DNA from: Coenobita brevimanus
Taxonomy: Eukaryota > Arthropoda > Malacostraca > Decapoda > Coenobitidae
Assembly: GCA_032717465.1 (NCBI GenBank)
Contig: CM064657.1
Coordinates: forward strand, 26,133,966-26,197,965
Length of the DNA: 64,000 nt
Reading direction: 5' to 3'
Part shown: in pieces, positions 39,618 to 49,174 of the stretch
Layout: the number at the start of each line of letters is the position of its first letter
Numbering within the stretch: position 1 is the first letter of the stretch
Made by a program: the position numbers and the translations under genes
Notes under the pieces: model-generated
Told to the model about the DNA's origin: nothing
Database searches by the model: none
What the model saw: only the letters and a program-made list of their open reading frames with translations

Positions 39618-40620
39618 TGTCACGAATCAAATTCGCGACATTTCCCTTTTGTGAAAAACACGAACTATTAGTGGAAAACTCACTGTGTATCGCTCAGTTA
39701 ACCATTTCTCTCTCCACTTCGGTGGTATACTTTTCAAAACATTCGTCACTGTTTCAAAAGTGACCGATCTAATGCACGTCACTAAGTGCTGTACTGAGCG
39801 ATACTATTGTTTCTTTATTGTTCGCCCCTGCTTGCCTCAACCGTTAGCCACGCCTTCTTCCAGTGGCCTATGCGTTCTACCACACGCATCGTTTGAATAG
39901 TCAGTCCAGTGTTTGCTTTGACGGAGAGAGGTTCTGTGCTCCAGCAGTGTGAGAGGTCAACCCAAGCTCCACTAGACTACAGTTCTCCAGTGCTCCCACC
40001 CTTCTTTGGGTGATACACAGCATTCATTGACCAGTATTTCTTTTCGTTTTCCTAGTCTTAAGAGTTTAGTTAAGGTGTTTTTCCTAGGCGTAAGAATTTA
40101 GCTCTTGTGTGAGTGCGATCTCATTAATTTGATTTTGAAATGTAACGTTAAACTTTGTAATCAATAAATTTAACAGTTCTTTTCCTTGAGCTTAATGTAA
40201 TGTAAACTTGTGTTTCATTTTTCCGCAATTAAGCTTATTTCTCTTATAGCTCCTAGCTTGCATAAACGTTTGCCATTCATAACTGGTACTTAGGCCAGTC
40301 TTGTGTATTAAGCTTAAAATCCGTTGTGCCTCCTAGGAGTTAAGCATCAGCAAGAACCTGATACTATTATTAGTATTAGTTATTTATTGTCAGGGGTGAA
40401 GTAACTTTCTCCAGAGGCTAACAGTAACAGCAATTGAGTAATTAGTCTCTGCTGTGTACTGTTGAGGAAGTTTATAAATTCTCGTTCTTAGAGAATCGTG
40501 CGAAGCAAGTCAGCGTAAAGTAATCGTTGCTTGATTTAGTAAGACAATCATTGTCCATGCTCTTCAATATCATTATCATTATCCTTTAATAATAGCTTTT
40601 ATTTTAAAAACCCCGTGACA
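39618..40620 (+). repeat. Gyp-C 5' LTR
   Basis: 1003 bp, TGTCACG...CGTGACA. It contains AATAAA-like signals near 40162 and in the AATAATAGC region near the end. It is followed immediately by ATTGGCGACCTCATTCC. Confidence 0.95.
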
Positions 40621-40640
40621 ATTGGCGACCTCATTCCAGG
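40621..40640 (+). other. Gyp-C primer-binding site
   Basis: ATTGGCGACCTCATTCCAGG directly after the LTR. The TGG near its start fits pairing with a tRNA CCA end. The tRNA is not identified. Confidence 0.6.
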
Positions 40641-41041
40641 ATATTAACTCCTAGCTTTAAAGCTATTCACGAGATAGTGCTCACTCGTTCATATTTAGGT
40701 ATTTATCATTAAAGTTTATAGGCACAAGTTTACTGGTGTTTACCATTAATTTAGCAAGTGAATTTGTGCTTTATTAATCCACAGAGTACTTAACACTATT
40801 TAGTTCTTTATTCTTGGTAACGCCAGACGATTTTATTTGCTCCTGGGTAGCCGCCGTACCCATTGCGTTAATTATTGAGTCTTCCCAGTCATTTGCATTT
40901 TTGCTTTATTCTTATCCAGTTAACTAGATAAGACTGGTCACCACTAGCTTGTGTCTGTACTCTTTACTTGTATTTATTAGCATTCGTTTGCAAAGCAGCA
41001 ATCAGTACTGAGTCGCTAGTTATTTAGATTGAGTTAGCGAC

Positions 41042-42391
41042 ATGGCTACCACCATATTTTTACAGGAAGCCAAAGATATGGGTCTTACAGACCCAACTGA
41101 AATTAAGGAGTACATACTCTCACGGCATAATATGGACCAGCAGCGCGAGAATGATGCCCGTGAAGAGCGTAAGATTCAGCGCGAATATGAGCGCGAACAC
41201 AAGCGAAAACAGCGCGAACTTGACTTAGAACACCAGCGAGAACAGCGTGAGGAACGAGAGAGAGAACGAGAACACGAACGTGCTGAGCGAGAAGCACGCG
41301 AAAAACACGAATATGAAATGCTGAAGTTCAAGCAAGATTCCTTGGCTTCAGATACATCTGGTGCAGTTGGTCAAAGCTCCACGAGCGTTCTTCCTACACA
41401 TATTATGGCGACCCCACACATCAAGCTTCCCCCATACAAAGATGGCGAGCGAATCGAGCCATACATAGCTCGATTTGAAGATATGGCTCAACTTTACCAG
41501 CTCGATGATGCAGCTAAGTGGCTTCAGTTTCTTAGCCTGTTTGAGGGCCCTGCCCTCGATATTCTTCACAGAATTCGTGGAGACAATCTCACGTATGAAG
41601 TGATGAAAGCTGCACTCATTAAGGCGTATGGTCTCACAGTAGACGACGCCAAAGTTCAGTTCATGCGAGCTCGTCTCCAAGACAAGGAGACAGCTGTTCA
41701 GTTCCTCGACCGTCTCACTGCTTACTTAGGTGAGTGGATGGAGAAGGATGAAACTCCTTCCACGCGTGAGGGGATAATTGACCTTATGCTGCGTACACAG
41801 CTAGAGAGGTCATGGCCTCCTGAGCTCATAGCACAGCTTAAGATCTGCCAGGTGAAAGATGCCAGCCAAATGGTAGAAAAGGCTGACACATTCTTTACTG
41901 CATACGGGTATCAAACTTGTAAGCAAAACACCTGGAACAGAAAATCTGATAAATCTGGGAAACCGTCTCAGATTGAATCCCACCAACAAGGGCATTTTCA
42001 GAGTAATGGCCAAGGTCCAAGCAAACAGCAGAAGGACCAGGGGCAAAATACACAGCAGCCTGCTTGGAAGCGGTACAACAAGCACCCAAACCAGCAGCAG
42101 TTCTCCAAGCAGCAGCAGCAATACAAGGACAAGCCACGTAACCCTCAGTCAGGTCAATTAGTGTATCAGAGGCAGGAGGCAAATGCAGCCTTCATTCCAC
42201 GACAAGCACACGGTGGTGCCATCTCTACCAGTACAGGTACTTCCCAACAGTTCACGAGTCCCCCTCCGATCATGAACTCTCCTCCACAGATGGTCAATGC
42301 TCCACCTCAGATGGTGAGTACGACTCCTCAGACACCTAGTTCTCAGGGCGCTACGTTTGCTGCATCGGTTGTTCCGCAGTCTCATGAATGA
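41042..42391 (+). CDS. gag: Gyp-C Gag
   Basis: An intact 449-codon frame with a clear ATG. Residues ~35-100 form a very charged Glu/Arg-rich helix, a likely coiled coil. Then comes a capsid-like domain: IKLPPYKDGERIEPYIARFE, AKWLQFLSLFEGPALDIL, LTYEVMKAALIKAYGLT, VQFLDRLTAYLGEW and LMLRTQLERSWPPELIAQLK. The C-terminal third is Gln/Pro-rich (KQQQQYKDKP) with no CCHC knuckle. The frame is the same as protease, separated by a TGA at 42389-42391. Confidence 0.88.
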   Translation: MATTIFLQEAKDMGLTDPTEIKEYILSRHNMDQQRENDAREERKIQREYEREHKRKQRELDLEHQREQREEREREREHERAEREAREKHEYEMLKFKQDSLASDTSGAVGQSSTSVLPTHIMATPHIKLPPYKDGERIEPYIARFEDMAQLYQLDDAAKWLQFLSLFEGPALDILHRIRGDNLTYEVMKAALIKAYGLTVDDAKVQFMRARLQDKETAVQFLDRLTAYLGEWMEKDETPSTREGIIDLMLRTQLERSWPPELIAQLKICQVKDASQMVEKADTFFTAYGYQTCKQNTWNRKSDKSGKPSQIESHQQGHFQSNGQGPSKQQKDQGQNTQQPAWKRYNKHPNQQQFSKQQQQYKDKPRNPQSGQLVYQRQEANAAFIPRQAHGGAISTSTGTSQQFTSPPPIMNSPPQMVNAPPQMVSTTPQTPSSQGATFAASVVPQSHE

Positions 42392-42733
42392 CTGGCTCCT
42401 AACTCCTCAGACCCTTCCACCAGCAACACTGCCTTTCTTGTTCAGCCAGGGTTTGTGGGAGGTGTATCTGTAAATGTTCTGAGGGACAATGGTTCCTCAG
42501 GTTGCTCTGTTAAGCAGAGTTTAGTTCGGCCTGATGAGTATACAGGTCGACAGATCCAAGTTAGACTTATTGATGGATCAGTGAGATTGTTCCCTGAGGC
42601 ACGTATCCAGGTGGCGTCTCCATTTTTCAGTGGCCTGACAGCTGCAGTTGTCATGCCAGAACCTTTATTTGACCTCATATTAGGCAACATACCTGGCGTC
42701 AAAAATAGTTGCGCCGTAGATGTTGCTACTTAG
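42392..42733 (+). pseudogene. pol: Gyp-C aspartic protease-like domain
   Basis: In frame with gag beyond its TGA. It encodes VSVNVLRDNGSSGCSVKQSL, where DNG replaces the usual DTG or DSG triad, and later PEPLFDLILGNIPGV, the hydrophobic-Gly motif. Catalytic competence is doubtful because of DNG. A TAG at 42731-42733 interrupts the same frame before integrase. Confidence 0.75.
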
Positions 42734-42760
42734 ACTTCGGCTGCTGCAATAACACGAGCC

Positions 42761-43174
42761 ATGGCCAAGGCTCCAAATCGCGTCACTCCGTTGACCATCG
42801 CAATGCTGCAAGATCTGATACATAGTCAAGATGTTGTCCAAGAGCAACAGACTGACTCAACACTTGCCTCAGTGCACAAGAAGCTGGAGGGTAAAGTGAT
42901 TAAGTATTCACGGGGAGGACAAGCCAGGTTCCTTCGTAAGCAAGGACGGCTGTACCGTGAGTCACAGACACCCCAGGGTGAGGTTCGACTGCAGTTTGTC
43001 GTTCCTGCAAAGTATCGCCGAGCAGTGTTTGAATTAGGTAATTGTTCGGCGATGGGAGGTCACATAGGTCAAAAGAAGACCTCTGACCGCATCCATGCTG
43101 ACTTTTTCTGGCCAGGAATGGGACGGGAAATAACGAGGCTCATACGTTCCTGTGATGTGTCAGCGTACCACTGA
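42761..43174 (+). pseudogene. pol: Gyp-C integrase, N-terminal zinc-binding part
   Basis: The same frame as gag and protease. It encodes VVPAKYRRAVFELGNCSAMG, GHIGQKKTSDRIHADFFWPG and IRSCDVS, the HHCC zinc-binding module that precedes the integrase core (the first His is replaced or lost). A frameshift near 43160 moves coding to the overlapping frame that starts at 43152. Confidence 0.85.
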
Positions 43175-44009
43175 CCGGGGACGTGTCCGTCCTGCGCCAT
43201 TGAAACCAATCCCCATAATCTCTGAACCGTTCGAGAGAGTAGCAGTTGACATCGTTGGGCCAATCTTCCCTAGGGCTAGTGATGGATCAAAGTATATCCT
43301 CACTATTGTTGATTTCAGCACACGGTGGCCTGAAGCCGTGGCCCTTAAGAATATAGAGGCCGTCACTGTTGCTGAGGCATTAATTGAAGTGCTCTGTCAT
43401 GTAGGTATCCCTAAGGAGGTCTTAAGCGACCGGGGTTCGCAGTTCACTTCAGCAATGATGAACGAAGCATTCAGGTTGCTGTCCATCCGAGGCTTGCGGA
43501 CTACGCCGTATCATCCCATGTGTAACGGGTTGTGTGAGAGGTTCAATGGAACTCTCAAGAAGATGTTGAGGCGCATGCCCACCGAACAGCCAAAGGAATG
43601 GCCGCGGTTCATTGCTCCTCTTCTGTTTGCTTATCGAGAAGCCCCACAGCATTCACTGAAATTCTCACCCTTTGAACTGGTGTATGGAAGGTCAGTCCGG
43701 GGCCCACTTCAAGTCCTTCGTGAGTTATGGGACGATGAAGAACTCGACCCTGAAGTCAAGACCACCTACACCTACGTCCTTGATTTGGCTGACCGCCTCC
43801 AGTCGACATGCGAGTTAGCTAAGGAAGAACTGATCAAGGCGTGTGAAGTTCAAAAGGCTTATTACGATAAGAAGGCAAAGCTTTGGATGTTTAGTCCAGG
43901 CGATAAATGCTTGGTATTACTCCCCACTGCCCAGAACAAGTTGTTGGCGCAGTGGAAGGGTCCATTTGATGTAGTAGAGCGCATTTCAGATCTCAACTAC
44001 AGTACATAA
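43152..44009 (+). pseudogene. pol: Gyp-C integrase core
   Basis: It encodes FERVAVDIVGPIFP (first Asp), VLSDRGSQFTSAMMN (second Asp) and PMCNGLCERFNGTLKKML (Glu), the D,D,E core in order. Then come EWPRFIAPLLFAYREAPQ and FELVYGRSVRGPL, typical of Gypsy integrases. A GPF-like tail (LAQWKGPFDVVERISDLN) ends the frame. It lies directly upstream of RT, unlike in most Ty3/Gypsy elements. Confidence 0.9.
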
Positions 44010-44014
44010 TTCAG

Positions 44015-44305
44015 ATGGGGAATCTTCGTAAAAGGTTCCACATTAACATGTTGAAGGCTTATCATGAGTCAGACCCCGAGGAGACTGGCCTACGAGTAGC
44101 TGATGATAGTGACCAGCCACTGGAAGAAACCAGGGTAGCCGCGGTGATCCCAGCTGATGACCATGATGATGAGCCCTTAACCGCTCAGTCCCGTCAGGAA
44201 GAGACTGTCGGAGATGTTTTACTTAACCCTGACTTAGCAATAGGAGACCAAAATGCCTTAAGGTCACTGCTCTGTCAGTATGCTTGTCTTCTCAGACCAA
44301 TCTAG
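44015..44305 (+). pseudogene. pol: Gyp-C integrase tail and spacer to RT
   Basis: It encodes RKRFHINMLKAYHESDPEET, an end-of-integrase motif, followed by an acidic spacer and LLNPDLAIGDQNALRSLLCQ, which normally leads into RT. The frame shifts again near 44285. Confidence 0.75.
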
Positions 44306-45614
44306 ACTTGCAAAGGTTGCATGTCATAAAATTGAGTTGACCAGCAATGCTCCTATAAAGGTTAAGCCATATCCGATTCCCATGCGACTACAGGATGCAG
44401 TAGATAAGGAAATTGCTGACACGGAGACTGCAGGCATTATAGACAAGTCCTCATCTCCTTACTGTAGTCCAATGGTAGGAGTTCGCAAAAAAGATGGTGG
44501 AGTCAGGATTTGTGGCGACTATAGAAGGCTCAATGCAATCACCAACGTGGATGCTGAGCCGATGGGTGACCACATTGCCATCTTCTCCAAGCTGGCAGGG
44601 TCATGATATTTTACGAAGCTCGATTTGGCAAAGGGATTCTTCCAGATTCCCCTTCACCCTGAGAGCCATCAGTTCACTGCCTTTGCTACTCCTAGGGGGT
44701 TGTACCAGTATAAAGTCCTCCCATTTGGACTTACCAATTCCCCAGCAATATTCAATCGTGCCATGAGACAAGTGCTCCATGGTATTGTAGGAGTAGAGAT
44801 GTTCGTTGACTATGTCCTCATTCATTCTGCCACGTTGGAGGAGCACCTCAGACTCTTGGAAATTGTCTTCAGTAGACTCCAGAGTTTCAACATGACTGTG
44901 AAGCCTAGCAGATGTCAGATTGCTCACAGTGAGGTGGAGTTCCTTGGACATATTGTTGGCAACAATCACTGCTGGTGTCAGGGTGACAAGATCAGGAAGG
45001 TTAGAGAAGCCCCGAGACCCGTGACCAAGAAACAGGTTAGGGCATTCCTTGGCCTAGTGGGATACTATAGGAGTTTTATCCCCAACTTTGCTGTCATTGC
45101 CCAACCGTTGTACGAGGTGCTACGGAAATATGCTCCAAACACCATTGAATGGGGAGAAGCGCAAGAGAGATCCTTTATCGCTTTTAAGAACATGTTGTGC
45201 AAGGAGCCTATCTTAGAGTTGCCTGATTCCAGCAAACCTTTCATACTGCGCGCTGATGCCTCACAAGATGGAGTAGGTGCCGTATTGATGCAGGAATCGG
45301 AAGGTGGAATCTTCCCAGTGGCATACCACAGCCGTAGGCTAAAACCCGCCAAGAGGAATTACAGTACTGTTGAGAAGGAACTCTTGGCTGTGGTTGATGG
45401 TGTTAAAAAATATTATTATTATCTATTTGGGGCACCATTTACTCTGGAAACTGATCATATGCCACTCACTAGTCTTAGCACGACCAAGACGGCTAATGCA
45501 AGATTGACATGCTGGACACTGTATTTACTGCAGTTTAACCTTGTTGTGAGATACATCAAGGAACGTGATAACGTAGGTGCAGACCTGATGTCTAGCCTGC
45601 TAACTGCTGACTAA
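44280..45614 (+). pseudogene. pol: Gyp-C reverse transcriptase and RNase H
   Basis: One frame with a TGA at 44604-44606. RT blocks are VKPYPIPMRLQDAVDKEI, YCSPMVGVRKKDGGVRICGD, YFTKLDLAKGFFQIPL (first Asp), VLPFGLTNSPAIFNRAM and MFVDYVLIHSATL. The catalytic FVDD is FVDY here (GAC TAT at ~44808), which should abolish polymerase activity. RNase H shows LRADASQDGVGAVLMQ, TVEKELLAVVDGVKKYYYYL and ETDHMPLTSL, ending NVGADLMSSLLTAD. Codons after 45614 are non-coding. Confidence 0.92.
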
Positions 45615-46770
45615 CATGGGCAATTGTTGCATGCTGGGTTCCGTAAGATAGGCGTCCTCAGAGATTTGAGTAATCCAGGACCAGCCTGGTTCCCAGTTAA
45701 AAGTGTAGACAAGACGTCTCACTCGTTGGCCCCACAGGACACAGTATATCCAGGGCCTGTACATACATGTATACCATAAGTTAAGGGGGAAGTTTGAGAA
45801 CCCTGCAGAGATAGTCCAAGGCTGTGTACAAATTACCTTGTGGAACGTCTCGAGCTGTGGGCCTCTCTGAGGATTCCCGGAGAATGCACATTACCCACAT
45901 GAGTGTTCACACCCACGGTGGGTGTTAAAACGTGACCTGCCCGAGATTGCGTAGCGATTCTCAGCTTCCTGTATTAGTCGTAAGTGTAGAGTTAGGTTAA
46001 CCAGTAAACTGTCCGTTCCAAGCAATTTGTGAATTCAAGAACTGGCACGTTTCCTGGTTAATAATGTTAGGTTAACTAGTAAACTGCCCGTTCTAAGAGA
46101 TTTGAGTAATTCAAGAACTGGCACATTTCCTAGTTAATAAGTGTTAACCAGTAAGCTATAAGGGTTCTAAGTAATTTGTGAATTCAAGAATTACGTTTCC
46201 TGGTTAATAATGACATAAGTACTGATTGCTAGGCAGAGAGAGAGAGAGAGAGAAATAACAGTTTTGATGCTCCACCTTAATTCCTTTCGCAGGTGTAGCT
46301 GGTGGGTGCAGCATTGCCATGCAGATCAGCTGGTCATTCCTGTCGCATGCTGCCGCCCCTTCTCTTCTGCCTCGTCGTCATTATTTTACTATAAATTTGT
46401 ATTACTGTGTCATTTTACATGTAGGTACAGTTACACTACAACTGTCACACCTACACCGTGTATTACATACACTACGCTACATAACAATTAGTTATTAATG
46501 TAAATGTAGCGAACTTTCGCTCAGTTTGACCTGAGTACAGGATTTTCACCGTCGTCACGGAGTTTTTCCCTCAAGCTTGTTTCTATTAACGTAAATACGA
46601 GTTTTTTTTTTTTTTTTTCGCTCACTGGCGACTGCGACTTTCTCCTGTAGCAGGATAGCACACACACCACAGTGTGAATCTTGTGTGACTGAGTTAGGAG
46701 GTGTACATATATATATATATATCCACAAATTTTTTCCCATAAGGAAAAAATTCATTTTGTAGGGGCGTAA
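45615..46770 (+). other. Gyp-C 3' untranslated region
   Basis: No coding signal between the RNase H stop and the 3' LTR. It holds a three-copy tandem repeat (45992-46210), a GA microsatellite (~46230-46252), a T run (~46600-46618), an AT microsatellite (~46706-46722) and a purine-rich AGGGGCGTAA just before the LTR (46761-46770), the probable polypurine tract. Confidence 0.7.
45992..46210 (+). repeat. Three-copy ~75-bp tandem repeat upstream of the Gyp-C 3' LTR
   Basis: Each unit contains GTTAACYAGTAARCT, a TTCYAAG..ATTTG block, AATTCAAGAA, and ends TTTCCTRGTTAATAA. Units begin near 45995, 46070 and 46143; the third is slightly shorter. Confidence 0.85.
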
Positions 46771-47965
46771 TGTCACGAATCAAATTTGCGACATTTCCCT
46801 TTTGTGAAAAACACGAACTATTAGTGGAAAACTCACTATGTATCGCTCAGTTAACCGTTTCTCTCTCCACTTTGGTGGTATACTTTTCAAAACATTCATC
46901 ACTGTTTCAAAAGTGACCGATCTAATGCACGTCACTAAGTGCTGTACTGAGCGATACTATTGTTTCTTTATTGTTCGCCCCTGCTTGCCTCAACCGTTAG
47001 CCACGCCTTCTTCCGGTGGCCTATGCGTTCTACCACACGCATCGTTTGAATAGTCAGTCCAGTGTTTGCTTTGACGGAGAGAGGTTCTGTGCTCCAGCAG
47101 TGTGAGAGGTCAACCCAAGCTCCACTAGACTACAGTCCTCCAGTGCTCCCACCCTTCTTTGGGTGATACACAGCATTCATTGACCAGTATTTCTTTTCGT
47201 TTTCCTAGTCTTAAGAGTTTAGTTAAGGTGTTTTTCCTAGGCGTAAGAATTTAGCTCTTGTGTGAGTGAGTGCGATCTCATTAATTTGATTTTGAAATGT
47301 AACGTTAAATTTTGTAATCAATAAATTTAACAGTTCTTTTCCTTGAGCTTAATGTAATGTAAACTTGTTTCATTTTTCCGCAGTTAAGCTTATTTCTCTT
47401 ATAGCTCCTAGCTTGCATAAACGTTTGCCATTCATAACTGGTACTTAGGCCAGTCTTGTGTATTAAGCTTAAAATCCGTTGTGCCTCCTAGGAGTTAAGC
47501 ATCAGCAAGAACCTGATACTATTATTAGTATTAGTTATTTATTGTCAGGGGTGAAGTAACTTTCTTCAGAGGCTAACAGTAACAGCAATTGAGTAATTAG
47601 TCTCTGCTGTGTACTGTTGAGGAAGTTTATAAATTCTCATTCTTAGAGAATCGTGCGAAGCAAGTCAGCGTAATCATTGCTTGATTTAGTAAGACAATCA
47701 TTGTCCATGCTCTTCAATATCATTATCATTATCCTTTAATAATAGCTTTTATTTTAAAAACGTTGGGTCTGGTTAGTACTTGGATGGGTGACCGCCGGGG
47801 AACACCAGATGCTGTTGGCATCCCTACGTGTCAAGTGGGGTTGGTGGAGGATTAGTGCCCCTCCCTGTAAAACAATTAACTCTAAGCCGTTGGCCACCCC
47901 GTTTGGGATACATGGCGTCTGGCAATGAATGATGGCAATGAATGAATTTCAAAAACCCCGTGACA
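46771..47965 (+). repeat. Gyp-C 3' LTR with a SINE insertion
   Basis: It matches 39618-40620 from TGTCACG to CGTGACA, except for a ~190-bp insertion at 47761-47950. It is followed by GGCGG and the remainder of the host LTR. Confidence 0.95.
47761..47950 (+). mobile_element. 5S-rRNA-derived SINE (SINE3-like), 5'-truncated, with LINE-B-related body and tail
   Basis: 47761-47819 matches the 3' half of eukaryotic 5S rRNA: GGTTAGTACTTGGATGGGTG, then ACCGCC...AACACCAGATGCTGT. The box C/intermediate region of the internal promoter is kept but box A is missing. ~47836-47880 (GTTGGTGGAGGATTAGTGCC and on) resembles the LINE-B 5' region on the minus strand near 63500-63560. 47886-47930 (TTGGCCACCCCGTTTGGGAT, then GGCGTCTGGCAATGA) resembles the LINE-B 3' end, followed by AATG repeats. 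AAAAA flanks it (47756-47760, 47951-47955). The other Gyp-C LTR lacks it, proving insertion. Confidence 0.85.
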
Positions 47966-48775
47966 GGCGGGAGCGGCTGCAGACCATCTCCTTCAGGAGG
48001 GTTGAGTGGCTACAGGCTGTCTCCTTCAGGAGGGCTCAGCATCTACAGGCCAACTCAGGGAAGGCACCTTCAGAGCGGCTATAAGCCTTCTCCTGATGAA
48101 GGTGGAAGCGGCTACAGGCCGTCTCCTTCAGGAGGGTTGAGCGGCTACAGGCCATCTGAGGGGGAACACCTTTCGAGAGGCTACAGGCCGTCTCCTTCAG
48201 GAGGGGTGAGCAGCTACAGGCTGTTTCAGGGGAGGCATCTTCGAAGTGGCTACAGGCTGTCTCCTGACGAAGGCGGGAGCAGCTACAGGCCATCTCCTTC
48301 AGGGGGGGTTGAGCAGCTACAGGCCGTCTCAGGTGGAACACCTTCGGAGCGGCTACAGGCTGTCTCCTTATGAAGGTGGGAGCAGCTACAGGCTGTCTCC
48401 TTATTACCCTCAGAGCGGCTACAGGCCATCTCCTTAGCGAGGGGCGAGCGGCTACAGACAGTCTCAAGGAAGACATATTCAGAGCGGCTACAGGCCGTCT
48501 CCTTAGCAAGGGGTGAGCAGCTACAGGCCGTCTCTGGGGTGCTGGCAGGAGCTGGATAGGCAGCTCCACCCCTTAGCTGGTTGGGGAAGGCTCGCCCGGA
48601 AGGTAGTCTAGTATTCCTGCTATGGTGGCGGCGGATGAGTTCTGGGTCATAGGGGCATGCGGCCTGGGCGGACTTATGCCACTCTTGCTCCGGGTCCCGC
48701 CGGACTGTCGTTGCTCCTCTGTGGGCTCCTTGTGTGGGTGTCTGGGCACTTTCAGGGGCACTAGACTGCATTTTA
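47966..48775 (-). repeat. 5' LTR of the pol-less element, outer part
   Basis: On the minus strand it begins TAAAATGCAGTCTAGTGCC at 48775 and runs into a VNTR (47966-48530) like that at 34700-35740 but shorter. An open frame (48283-48771) starts at LTR base 5 with MQSSAPESAQTPTQGAHRG and continues into the repeats, as in the other LTR. Confidence 0.9.
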
Positions 48776-48946
48776 GTTTTCCTTATAGATGTACAGACCT
48801 GTGGAATAGCCTGGGCAACGAGATTGTCCAGTCTAAAAACTTAAACGATTTTAAAGCTAAATTTGAATTATTGAGAAATAGAGATCGGACCCCAAGAGCG
48901 TAGCTCATTTCCTGTATATCACAATTCGGCAAACACACACACACAC
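48776..48946 (+). pseudogene. LINE-A main copy, segment 6: ORF2 end and 3' tail
   Basis: After GTTTT the frame continues FPYRCTDLWNSLGNEIVQSK and ends TPRA-stop at 48901-48903, exactly continuing segment 5 (KKYSF). The tail GCGTAGCTCATTTCCTGTAT followed by a mutated AATTCGGCAAACAC and CA repeats matches the end of other LINE-A copies. Confidence 0.9.
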
Positions 48947-49132
48947 ACTGCTCGCTGGCAATGCTCTAGCTTTGCATCTGCTTGTCCACCTTGAGCAAGA
49001 GGATGGGTGTTTGCGTGTGTGAAGGTCAAGGCTTTGCCCTTAGATCGGACTATATGAGCTCTCAGCTCTCCTCCGGGAGGGTAAAATGCTGATGATCACA
49101 ACCATCATGGGATCCTGACCGACCCGGTGAAT

Positions 49133-49174
<42 letters not shown>

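Larger units (their letters stand above)
39618..47965 (+). mobile_element. Gyp-C: Ty3/Gypsy element with integrase upstream of RT (Gmr1-like order)
   Basis: LTRs at 39618-40620 and 46771-47965 begin TGTCACG and end CGTGACA, a perfect 7-bp inverted repeat. Flanks are GGCGA (39613-39617) and GGCGG (47966-47970), a 5-bp duplication with one mismatch. The host LTR sequence reads on across it. Coding order is gag, protease, integrase, RT, RNase H, so integrase precedes RT. Among Ty3/Gypsy elements that order is known from the Gmr1-like group. By eye the LTRs differ by about a dozen substitutions over ~1 kb, all transitions, suggesting a fairly recent insertion. Confidence 0.93.
33875..48775 (-). 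mobile_element. Gyp-A-like element lacking pol (minus strand), host of Gyp-C
   Basis: It is flanked by GTTTT (33870-33874 and 48776-48780), and the LINE-A frame is continuous across it. LTRs are 33875-35968 and 38750-48775, the latter split by Gyp-C at 39618-47965. Termini TAAAATG...CATTACA match Gyp-A. The 2.8-kb internal region has a degenerate gag homologous to 14587-15447 and a Pro/His/Thr-rich region, but no protease, RT or integrase. It is a non-autonomous derivative probably moved by an autonomous Gyp-A. LTR sequences are well diverged from Gyp-A proper, so it is a separate subfamily. Confidence 0.9.

Noticed and set aside
47761..47819. Functional 5S rRNA gene
   Set aside because: Only the 3' half is present, it diverges at several positions, and it continues into a LINE-derived body and repeat tail; it is a SINE.
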